From positions 1 to 6,348 of the forward strand of contig DGUF01000040.1 of NCBI GenBank assembly GCA_002394525.1: 6,348 nt of DNA. The letters run 5' to 3'. The DNA comes from Lachnospiraceae bacterium UBA4317. Lineage in GTDB: Bacteria > Bacillota_A > Clostridia > Lachnospirales > Lachnospiraceae. Both the position numbers and the translations under genes were made by a program. The notes under the pieces are model-generated. The model saw nothing but the letters and a program-made list of their open reading frames with translations, searched no databases and had not been told where the DNA came from. Shown in pieces: positions 1 to 5,350 of the stretch (within the stretch, counting starts at the first letter, position 1; each line of letters starts with the position of its first letter).

Positions 1-711
1 AACGAGTACAAGGTCGAGATCGAGACCACCCAGCCCAAGGTTGCCTACCGCGAGACCATCCGCAAGACTGCCGATATCGATTCCAAGTACAAGAAGCAGT
101 CCGGCGGCCACGGCCAGTACGGTCATGTCAAGATCAAATTCGCTCCCTCCGGAAACCTGGAAGAGGCCTATGAGTTTGACGAGGAAGTCGTCGGCGGCAG
201 CGTGCCCAAGAACTACTTCCCGGCTGTCGAGAAGGGTATTGCCGAGACAGTCCAGAAGGGACCTCTTGCCGCATATCCCGTTGTCGGCCTCAAGGCGACT
301 CTCTACGATGGATCCTACCACCCGGTAGACTCCTCCGAAATGGCCTTCAAGACCGCAGCCAGCCAGGCCGTCAAGAAGGGCATCATGGAAGCCAACCCCG
401 TCCTGCTCGAGCCCATCGTCTCCCTCAAGGTCACCATCCCGGATGCCTACACCGGCGATGTCATGGGCGACCTCAACAAGCGCCGCGGCAGAGTCCTGGG
501 CATGAACCCCATCGGACACGGCAAGCAGACCGTCGAGGCAGAGGTTCCCATGTCCGAGCTCTTTGACTACTGCACCGTCCTCCGCTCCATGACCGGCGGA
601 CGCGGCGACTACGAGTATGAGTTTGCCCGCTATGAGCAGGCTCCTTCGGATGTCCAGGCCAAGGAAGTCGCAGCCCGCGCGGCAGCTGTCGCAGAGGGCG
701 CGGAAGACTGA
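1..711 (+). CDS. fusA: Elongation factor G, C-terminal part (5'-truncated by window)
   Basis: This is the last 236 residues of a translational GTPase of the EF-G family, which drives ribosomal translocation in the cytoplasm. The frame is open from base 1, so the GTPase domain, domain II and domain III lie outside the window. Domain IV is seen as the SGGHGQYGH loop (residues 34-42 of the visible part), GGSVPKNYFPAVEKG (65-79) and the decoding-site tip DGSYHPVDSSE (103-113). Domain V starts near residue 137 with EPIVSLKVTIP and contains GDLNKRRGRVLGMNP (156-170) and LRSMTGGR (194-201). The tail is Ala/Glu-rich. Canonical EF-G usually has a GG-Q segment after the RGRV motif and LRS-TQGR. Here the segment is IGHGKQTVEAEV and MTGGR, which fits the second EF-G type (fusA2-like) found in many clostridia. 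Without the G domain I cannot tell main EF-G from paralogue. It stops at TGA 709-711, before a hairpin terminator. Confidence 0.93.
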   Translation, partial: NEYKVEIETTQPKVAYRETIRKTADIDSKYKKQSGGHGQYGHVKIKFAPSGNLEEAYEFDEEVVGGSVPKNYFPAVEKGIAETVQKGPLAAYPVVGLKATLYDGSYHPVDSSEMAFKTAASQAVKKGIMEANPVLLEPIVSLKVTIPDAYTGDVMGDLNKRRGRVLGMNPIGHGKQTVEAEVPMSELFDYCTVLRSMTGGRGDYEYEFARYEQAPSDVQAKEVAARAAAVAEGAED

Positions 712-754
712 TCCTTCCCAATCCCGGAACCGGGAAAAAATACAGTACAAAACT

Positions 755-793
755 ACAGCGCACCGGCAAAAGACCAGTGCGCTGTTTTGCTTT
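755..793. terminator. Bidirectional factor-independent terminator between EF-G gene and tetR
   Basis: A perfect 9-bp stem, ACAGCGCAC (755-763) with GTGCGCTGT (777-785), encloses a 13-nt loop. On the + strand it is followed by TTTGCTTT. On the - strand it is followed by a T-rich tract, the complement of 735-752. It lies between two convergent genes and can end both transcripts. Confidence 0.8.
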
Positions 794-847
794 CCGCGGA
801 TCCTTTATTCTTCACAGGACTTCTGTATGCGGCCCGGGGCGGAAGAT

Positions 848-1462
848 TTACATCAGGCTGAGGCCGTTGATCCCGTTGAAGGTCAGGACGCTCAGCTTGC
901 GGGACAGGTCCTCGATATCCTGCCTGCGGCCGGTGTTGAACCATTTCTGGTAGACCGCGATCATGCCGGAGACCGTGTACTCGAGCAGAAACTCAAATTC
1001 GTCGGCGTCAGGTCCGATCTGGTCGATGAAGCTGGCCCAGAGCTGGTCCTTGAGGGGGGCCACGATCTTCTGCAGGAGGGAGGTCTGGCCGTCCGCAGCA
1101 AATACATTGGCATAAAACTCCAGGTCCTTCTCGATCAGCCTGGCCAGGGTGAGAAAGATGTCAGAGGGCTCCCGGCTGATCTTGCGGAAGTCGATGTCAT
1201 GAATGGCGGAGGCAAAATCCTCCGCGATCTCGTTTTCGATCTCATCGACGACCATGGAGACATCGCTGTAATAGTTGTAAAAGGTCTTGCGGTTGATGTC
1301 GGCGGCCCTGGCCAGCTCCGTGACCGTGATCTCACCCAGGGGCCTGGCGGCCAGAAGCTTGATCAGGGCCATGCGGACACTTCGCTTGGTCCTCGCCACC
1401 CGCCTGTCCAGAGGGTGCGCGGCAGAGGCCCGGTCTTTTTCTGTCACTGAAGATTCATGCAT
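848..1462 (-). CDS. TetR/AcrR-family transcriptional regulator
   Basis: A 204-residue protein of typical TetR size and layout. It has a basic N-terminal arm (DRRVARTKRSVRMAL, about residues 19-33) and a helix-turn-helix at about 46-65, with TVTELARAADINRKTFYNYY matching the TetR recognition-helix pattern. A helical C-terminal half (about 75-204) would form the ligand-binding and dimer domain. These proteins usually repress their own or adjacent promoters and release DNA when a small ligand binds. The ATG at 1460-1462 is supported by GGAG (1473-1470) seven bases upstream. It is divergent from the degV-family gene, and the spacer between them is rich in palindromes, so control of that gene and of itself is a reasonable inference. 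The ligand cannot be predicted; since the neighbour is a probable fatty-acid-binding protein, a lipid signal is possible but unproven. It stops at TAA 848-850, just inside the shared terminator with the EF-G gene. Confidence 0.93.
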   Translation of the reverse strand: MHESSVTEKDRASAAHPLDRRVARTKRSVRMALIKLLAARPLGEITVTELARAADINRKTFYNYYSDVSMVVDEIENEIAEDFASAIHDIDFRKISREPSDIFLTLARLIEKDLEFYANVFAADGQTSLLQKIVAPLKDQLWASFIDQIGPDADEFEFLLEYTVSGMIAVYQKWFNTGRRQDIEDLSRKLSVLTFNGINGLSLM

Positions 1463-1511
1463 AATTATGCTCCATTTCCCCGTATACCTGTAAAAACGGC
1501 TGTGATAGTCT

Positions 1512-1529
1512 ACAAATTGACGAACTTGT
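1512..1529. promoter_or_regulatory. Candidate operator, imperfect 18-bp palindrome
   Basis: ACAAaTT and AAcTTGT form half-sites (1512-1518 and 1523-1529) with 6 of 7 bases symmetric. The palindrome overlaps a possible -35 element (TTGACG, 1517-1522). Its size and position in the tetR/degV divergent spacer suit a TetR-type operator. A TCTACAAAT direct repeat (1509-1517 and 1539-1547, exactly 30 bases apart, about three helical turns) touches the same area. The binding protein is inferred. Confidence 0.4.
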
Positions 1530-1546
1530 GTGTATTTATCTACAAA
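1517..1546 (+). promoter_or_regulatory. Candidate upstream promoter toward degV-family gene
   Basis: TTGACG (1517-1522, 5/6 to the -35 consensus), an 18-base spacer and TACAAA (1541-1546, 4/6 to the -10). It is weaker at -10 than the second candidate at 1591-1619 and would give a leader of about 180 bases. Confidence 0.3.
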
Positions 1547-1590
1547 TAATGATAATACTGAGAACTAAACCACATTTGGGCAGAACCTTG

Positions 1591-1619
1591 TTGTTGTCAG
1601 TTATATACAGATGTATAAT
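1591..1619 (+). promoter_or_regulatory. Probable main promoter of degV-family gene
   Basis: A perfect -10 hexamer TATAAT (1614-1619) lies 17 bases after TTGTTG (1591-1596, only the TTG part matches the -35 consensus). Transcription would start near 1626, about 104 bases before the TTG start codon. The -10 is overlapped by one palindrome and followed by another at the expected start site, which suggests a repressed promoter with a weak -35. Confidence 0.6.
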
Positions 1620-1643
1620 AATACACATGTGTTACTTTACACA
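1604..1643. promoter_or_regulatory. Cluster of palindromes over -10 and start site; candidate repressor operators
   Basis: Three overlapping inverted repeats occur in 40 bases. TATACA-GA-TGTATA (1604-1617) covers the start of the -10. ACACATGTGT (1623-1632) is a perfect 10-bp palindrome at the predicted start site. TGTGTtA-CT-TtACACA (1628-1643) comes just after it. Binding at any of these would block RNA polymerase. The divergent TetR protein is the obvious candidate binder, but this is inferred from position and symmetry only. Confidence 0.5.
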
Positions 1644-1715
1644 AGCTGATTTTCAATCATAACAGCAATAACCGGCCGCGTACTGCCACACAGTCCCTGT
1701 GAAAGACAGGATATG

Positions 1716-1722
1716 AAGGAGG
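1716..1722 (+). promoter_or_regulatory. Ribosome binding site that fixes a TTG start for the degV-family gene
   Basis: AAGGAGG is an ideal Shine-Dalgarno sequence and stands seven bases before TTG (1730-1732). The nearby ATG at 1713-1715 is in another frame, and the first in-frame ATG (residue 30) lies inside the conserved N-terminal domain. The TTG start is therefore well supported. Confidence 0.88.
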
Positions 1723-1729
1723 TCTCCCC

Positions 1730-2611
1730 TTGGAAAAGAGTTTTGAGATTTATATAGATGCATCCGTGGATATCGAGCAGAAATACCTCGATGAAAACAA
1801 TATCCATATCATCCCCATGAAATATGTGATCGACGGGACCGAATATGTGATGGACAGGCCCCAGACCGAGGAGGAGCTCAAGGTTTTTTACGACAAGATG
1901 AAAGCGGGATCCATCACCGGGACCAGTCAGATCACGCCCTACACCTATGAGAAGATCTTTGGCGCCGCGGCTGCGGAGGGAAAGGACCTCCTCTATCTGA
2001 GCCTGTCGAGCGGCCTCAGCTCCACCTATTCCTCCTCTCTGACCGGGGCAGCATCCGTGCGGGAGGATTATCCGGGCGTCCAGATCGAATGCGTCGACAC
2101 CCTGGGGGCGACGGGAGGCATGGGGTTGCTGCTTCTGCTGGCCATCCAGGCCCGGAAGGAGGGGAGATCTCTGACTGATACGGCTGCCTTCCTCCGCGAT
2201 AAGGCGCTTCATATCGGCTTCTGGTTCATGGTGGAGGACCTGGTCTATCTCAAGAGGGGCGGACGTATCTCCGCCACGGCAGCACTGGCCGGCAATGTTC
2301 TCAACCTCAAGCCTATCCTCAAGATCAATGACGAGGGAAAGCTCATCAACATCTCCAAGCAGAGAGGGATCCCCAGGGCGGTGAAATACCTCCTGGAGTG
2401 CTATGAGGGAGCCCATGATGATACGCTGGGGAGCGATGTGATCGTGGCCTATGCGGACTGCAGGGAGCGGGCGGAAAAGATGGCGGCGGAAATCCTCAGG
2501 ATCAATCCTGCAGCCAGGATCCAGGTCCTTCCCATGGGTCCTGTCATCGGTGCTCATACGGGCCCGGGCTTTATGGCTGTGATCCACTTCGGCTCCCGCA
2601 ATTTCCGCTGA
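1730..2611 (+). CDS. DegV family protein (probable fatty-acid-binding, FakB-like)
   Basis: A 293-residue soluble protein, full length for the DegV family, with a TTG start. Visible family motifs are the N-terminal IYIDASVD (7-14), TGTSQITP (63-70), LSLSSGLSSTYSS (90-102), VDT (122-124), VEDLVYLKRGGRIS (168-181), LNLKPIL (191-197) and the C-terminal MGPVIGAHTGPG (269-280). DegV proteins bind a long-chain fatty acid between two domains. In Gram-positive bacteria some (FakB) present it to the kinase FakA for phosphorylation and entry into phospholipid synthesis. The TSQ, SSG and GAHTGPG segments correspond to the fatty-acid carboxylate pocket and are intact. No FakA gene is in the window, so assignment as a true FakB rather than another DegV paralogue is inference. 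There is no signal peptide or membrane segment. It is transcribed alone, divergent from a TetR regulator and ended by a strong terminator. Confidence 0.95.
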   Translation: MEKSFEIYIDASVDIEQKYLDENNIHIIPMKYVIDGTEYVMDRPQTEEELKVFYDKMKAGSITGTSQITPYTYEKIFGAAAAEGKDLLYLSLSSGLSSTYSSSLTGAASVREDYPGVQIECVDTLGATGGMGLLLLLAIQARKEGRSLTDTAAFLRDKALHIGFWFMVEDLVYLKRGGRISATAALAGNVLNLKPILKINDEGKLINISKQRGIPRAVKYLLECYEGAHDDTLGSDVIVAYADCRERAEKMAAEILRINPAARIQVLPMGPVIGAHTGPGFMAVIHFGSRNFR

Positions 2612-2661
2612 GACCGGGAGCCTGCGCACCCGGTCCGGTTACAGGGACGTGTAAAAAAAGC

Positions 2662-2703
2662 AGGGACAATTTCCGTTTTCCGGAAATTGTCCCTTTCTTT
2701 TTC
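2662..2703. terminator. Strong bidirectional terminator between degV-family gene and GH36 gene
   Basis: A perfect 14-bp stem (2662-2675 with 2681-2694; core GGGACAATTTCCG) closes a five-base loop, TTTTC. TTCTTTTTC follows on the + strand. On the - strand the A-run at 2653-2659 supplies a T-tract. It terminates degV and the converging GH36 transcript. Confidence 0.93.
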
Positions 2704-2727
2704 ATTATTGCCTGTGATGCCAGGTGC

Positions 2728-4818
2728 TCACCATCTGATACACAGGACAGCTTTTTGAGGCTTTTCCTCCAGCTGCAGAGTGGACAGAAATGCCCCGGCA
2801 TTGTCCCTGCGGCCGGCTGCAGACAAGCCGGGAAGCGTGCCGGCGCAGTCCCCGCTGACCACCCTGGCCGTGATGTCCTGTCCGTTGAGCTCGGCCTTTT
2901 TAAATCTTCTGTGTGAGAGCCAGGACAGGGGCCCGGTCTCACGGAGCACAAGAGTCGTGCAGCCGGGAGCTTCCGACATGCTCTCCAGGGCCGTAAAGCC
3001 CACATATTTTTCCGTGAGGCCCAGGCAGGACAGAGTCTCATTTTCGGGGACAAGGACATACCAGCCAAAGCCCTGGGGGTCCATGATTCCCTCGAACCGG
3101 TCCTTACTTCCAATAGAAAATGCCTGTTTTCCGAACCAGTCATAGACCCAGTACCTGTCGGACCTGTCCAGTTCGGGAATATCACGGGGACTAAAGGAAA
3201 AGCTCTGCCTGTCACCGGTCAGGTTATAGACGGCGATCCCGCCGGCTGTGCCGGCGCCCCAGGGAGCGGCATTATGCAGCTTGAGCACACCGCCTGCCCG
3301 GGGATCGGAGAACACACAGTCCTCTGTCGGCTTTGCTGACCGGATCATCATGGGAAGGCTCCCGTCCAGGTAAACGAGAGGGCGGAGCACATCGGGAACT
3401 GTCTCGCCTACCCGGTCACTGAAATAGACGGGACCGCCGCTGATGGCTCTGAGCAGGCTGTGTTTTCCGGCGTCGGGGTGACTGGTCCAGAACATATCCC
3501 AGTCGCAGCAGTAGAGTTCGTCGTGATAGATCGCATTATAGGCATTTTCCAGCAGATGTTCGGTAAAGCTGCCTTCCCGGTCCGGGAAGAAATCATCGCT
3601 GTTGCGGGATACAGCGGATGCGGGGCGGGCAAGAATATTTTCCATGGCCATCCCCATGCAGTTGAGAATGCTGTTGTCCATCAGAGCGGCTCCGCTCTCC
3701 AGGGCTTCATTCATTCCGCGGACGGCAGAACTTACGGGAAGGGTGTTTCCGAAATACCGTGCAGCGGTGCTCTGCCCGTCAACCTTCACGAAATCAATGC
3801 CCTGGCGCTTCAGCAGCTGATACCAGTGCCTGTAGAATGCCGCGCCCCGATCCGGGTCGGGGACCAGGAGGCCGTTTGTACATTCCAGGAGGTGGTCTGC
3901 CTCCTGTCCGGCCAGCACGGAACCTTTGCGGATGCCGCTCCAGTAGCCGCCCAGTGCGTGCCAGACTCCAAACTTTTGAATCGTGGAGCTCTGTCGGATG
4001 TCGCTGATCATCTGTGAAAAACCGTCAGGGAATTTTTTCCTGTCGGGCACGAAATCGGTCAGGAAGGTATCCCGGGTGCTCATCCAGCCATCGTCGATGA
4101 TGACCCACCGGACCGGGACCGACTTCCGGGTGAACTCCGCAGCCTTCTGCCGCAGGCCCTCTTCATCCACATCGGTGTAGAAGGCATTCCAGCTGCACCA
4201 GCCCAGGCTTCGAAACACTTCCGGAATGCGGCGTTCCTGCCGCATGGGGATCCCTTTTTCACGGGCGAGCCAGGTGAAGGCGCTGTGCACAGCCCCGGAG
4301 ACTGTATCACTCTGAGCAAGGATATAGAGGGGCTCATCCAGGCTCATATAACCGCCCACACCGGCGCTCAGTTCCAGGCAGAGTTCGTTTTCGGTCCCTC
4401 CGTTGACGGCAGCTTTCCACTCCCTGCCGACCATGGGGACAAGACAGGCGCAGGAATCCGTCCCTTTGAGCAAAAGGACCTGTGTCCTTTGGGGAATATC
4501 CTCAAAGCGCTCCACGAAAGCAGGGCGGGTCCATCAGTCAGAAAACAGATACAGCGCTGTCATTTTCTCCGGCATCTGATCAGGAGCAACGTAGACCCGG
4601 ACCGGCGCTTCCCTGTCCAGACCGTCAAAGATCCAATGATCCTCCTGGAGCAGATCCAGGTGAAGAGAGACGATCCGGACCTGTCCGGAGCACTGCTCCT
4701 CAATACAGATCCGGGCGCTCCCCGGGATGAGTTTCTCCTGACCGGCGGGTAGTGTGCCGGCTATGGTCTTGCCGCTCTGGCGGCGGATCTCAAATTTGAA
4801 CTGTGCCTTGTCTTTCAT
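2728..4818 (-). pseudogene. Raffinose-synthase/Sip1-like GH36 alpha-galactosidase gene interrupted by one in-frame TGA
   Basis: A 696-codon frame reads from ATG 4818-4816 to TGA 2730-2728, with codon 95 (4536-4534) being TGA. Positions below count codon 95 as a residue. The N-terminal part (1-94) looks beta-rich and ends ALYLFSD. The sequence after the stop resumes WTRPAFVERFEDIP, consistent with one continuous protein. The catalytic barrel shows GWCSWN (206-211), VIIDDGW (239-245), WHALGGYW (286-293), DFVKVDGQS (342-350; Asp347 is the expected nucleophile), CDWDMFWTSHPDAGKH (438-453) and GGPVYFSD (461-468; Asp468 is a plausible acid/base). A beta-rich C-terminal domain follows. The family acts on alpha-galactosides such as raffinose-type sugars; the exact substrate is unknown. 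No signal peptide, so cytoplasmic. The frame is otherwise intact, and the downstream part (possible GTG at 4515) has no ribosome binding site of its own. This could be a fresh nonsense mutation, a read error or readthrough. Confidence 0.87.
4534..4536 (-). other. Premature in-frame TGA (codon 95) in the GH36 gene
   Basis: The - strand reads TCT GAC TGA TGG ACC CGC. The next codon is Trp, and from memory of related proteins a Trp-Trp pair followed by T/I-R-P is usual here, so TGG to TGA is the likely change. Both flanks stay in the same frame. The TGA overlaps an ATG (TGATG), but that ATG leads to a stop after ten codons, so it does not restart the protein. Confidence 0.85.
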
Positions 4819-4822
4819 GGTG

Positions 4823-4830
4823 CTTCCTCC
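4823..4830 (-). promoter_or_regulatory. Ribosome binding site fixing the GH36 start at 4818
   Basis: GGAGGAAG on the - strand, with seven bases between GGAGG and ATG 4818-4816. The frame also extends to a TTG at 4854, but that codon has no comparable site and falls in the promoter-proximal leader, so the ATG at 4818 is preferred. Confidence 0.88.
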
Positions 4831-4847
4831 GGAAACTATATTTTGGA

Positions 4848-4860
4848 ACCGCAATGCGGT
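4848..4860. promoter_or_regulatory. Small palindrome near GH36 transcription start; candidate operator
   Basis: ACCGC-AAT-GCGGT is a perfect 5-bp inverted repeat just downstream of the predicted GH36 start site (about 4867). This position would suit a sugar-responsive repressor, but no regulator gene is nearby, and a short palindrome can arise by chance. Confidence 0.3.
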
Positions 4861-4873
4861 CCTGTCATATCGG

Positions 4874-4903
4874 ATTATAAAGCTGAAGGAGAGCGTATGT
4901 ATA
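4874..4903 (-). promoter_or_regulatory. Probable promoter of the GH36 gene
   Basis: On the - strand, TATACA (4903-4898, 4/6 to the -35 consensus), an 18-base spacer and a perfect TATAAT (4879-4874). Transcription would start near 4867, giving a leader of about 50 bases before the ribosome binding site and ATG at 4818. Confidence 0.55.
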
Positions 4904-4954
4904 TGGGATAATGCGCAGTATTTGCAGGATCCGGGATCCGGGGTGGTTTTCCGC

Positions 4955-5100
4955 TTTCATGCAAGCATCTGCACAGTGTTACTATCACAGTCCCTTCGGA
5001 ACTGTGATAGTAACTTGCGAAAATCGTATTCCAATGCGCTATACGCGCACGATTTTCGCCGTCTCACTCGGGTTTTTGCATGAAAAACCCATGCAAAAAC
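4955..5100. repeat. Hairpin cluster in the GH36-leuS spacer; possible dispersed repeat or MITE-like element
   Basis: The block lies upstream of both flanking promoters and has no convincing gene. TTTCATGCAA (4955-4964) and TTGCATGAAA (5076-5085) are perfect inverted 10-mers enclosing two hairpins. Hairpin 1 (4978-5014) has a perfect 14-bp stem. Hairpin 2 (5017-5059) has the 11-bp stem GCGAAAATCGT/ACGATTTTCGC with a small GCGC/GCGC stem inside. Next come two mutually exclusive stems: GGGTTTTT/AAAAACCC (5070-5090) and GTTTTTGCATG/CATGCAAAAAC (5072-5100). Such density suggests a structured RNA, a protein-binding DNA array or a non-coding mobile repeat. I do not recognise it as a named family. 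Confidence 0.7.
4978..5014 (-). repeat. Hairpin repeat, copy A
   Basis: On the - strand it begins GTTACTATCACAG and has the loop region TTCCGAAGG. The 14-bp stem is perfect. Its first 22 bases match copy B (5284-5321, + strand) at 21 positions, so the two are inverted copies about 270 bases apart. Confidence 0.8.
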
Positions 5101-5160
5101 GCCTCGAATTTACTGGCTGTGGATAGAAACAGCGCAATCTACTTTGTATACGCGCATACC

Positions 5161-5190
5161 TTGACGAAATTGCCCTGTGAGGCTTATTAT
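5161..5190 (+). promoter_or_regulatory. Probable leuS promoter
   Basis: TTGACG (5161-5166, 5/6 to the -35 consensus), an 18-base spacer and TATTAT (5185-5190, 5/6 to the -10). Transcription would start near 5197, giving a leader of about 154 bases. A near-palindrome, GTATACGCGCATAC (5146-5159, 12 of 14 symmetric), abuts the -35; its TATACGCGCA core (5147-5156) also occurs at 5040-5049 inside hairpin 2. Confidence 0.6.
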
Positions 5191-5226
5191 TAAACAAGTT
5201 GTCTGCGGAGAATTGTTAATGCTTTT

Positions 5227-5265
5227 CAAAGCCAATGGGTTTACAATGTCAAGGCTTTGCATTGT
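5227..5265 (+). promoter_or_regulatory. Overlapping alternative hairpins in the leuS leader
   Basis: CAAAGCC (5227-5233) can pair with GGCTTTG (5253-5259). Alternatively ACAATG (5243-5248) can pair with CATTGT (5260-5265), extended by CAA/TTG. The two cannot form together. This could be a switch in the 5' leader, but there is no T-run terminator after it and no clear T-box motif, so a regulatory role is speculative. Confidence 0.3.
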
Positions 5266-5283
5266 GGAATGGGATTATCGCAG

Positions 5284-5321
5284 GTTACTTTCACAGTTCC
5301 GAAGGATCTGTGGACCGTAAC
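5284..5321 (+). repeat. Hairpin repeat, copy B, next to the leuS start
   Basis: GTTAC (5284-5288) pairs with GTAAC (5317-5321), CACAG (5292-5296) with CTGTG (5308-5312) and TCC with GGA around a GAA loop. The left half is nearly identical to copy A, while the right half has diverged, leaving an internal loop. It ends 17 bases before the leuS ribosome binding site, inside the predicted leader. Confidence 0.7.
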
Positions 5322-5350
5322 AAGAGGTACACACATAAGAGGGAAACATA

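Noticed and set aside
723..734. CCCGG-AA-CCGGG hairpin followed by A-run after the EF-G gene
   Set aside because: The two-base loop is too tight for the full stem, and the following tract is A rather than T on the + strand; the 755-793 hairpin is the better terminator.
617..1450. Long + strand open frame of 277 codons
   Set aside because: It crosses the EF-G stop and terminator and is antisense to tetR; it has no ribosome binding site and low-complexity, non-family-like protein.
1689..1710. Alternative short hairpins CACAG/CTGTG and CCTGT/ACAGG just before the degV ribosome binding site
   Set aside because: The stems are only five pairs and do not cover the ribosome binding site, so a regulatory role is not supported.
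1637..2629. Long - strand open frame of 330 codons opposite degV
   Set aside because: It is the antisense shadow of the well-supported degV-family gene, a common effect of GC-rich codon use.
2728..4515. The 595-codon frame as an independent gene with a GTG start
   Set aside because: No ribosome binding site precedes the GTG, and the 94 codons upstream are in the same frame with an excellent site, so this is the body of one interrupted gene.
4534..4536. UGA read as tryptophan genome-wide (Mycoplasma-like code)
   Set aside because: The EF-G and degV frames end at TGA directly before good terminators, and Trp codons throughout the window are TGG.
4534..4536. Selenocysteine insertion at the internal TGA
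   Set aside because: The position looks like Trp in the family, not a redox Cys, and I see no convincing hairpin immediately downstream in the - strand reading.
4927..4940. Tandem GGATCCG heptamer
   Set aside because: Two short copies only, with no link to any other signal; likely chance or a small local duplication.
4941..4954. T-box-like motif GGGTGGTTTTCCGC
   Set aside because: It lacks the NACC core, lies about 400 bases before leuS and is upstream of the predicted leuS promoter.
4754..5126. Short + strand open frames in the GH36-leuS spacer
   Set aside because: They run through the perfect hairpins and the start of the GH36 gene, have no ribosome binding sites and no recognisable protein character.
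5307..5321. T-box-like GTGGACCG near the leuS start
   Set aside because: The bases belong to the right arm of hairpin copy B, the spacing of the motif is wrong, and TGGA would not match the ACCA end of tRNA-Leu.
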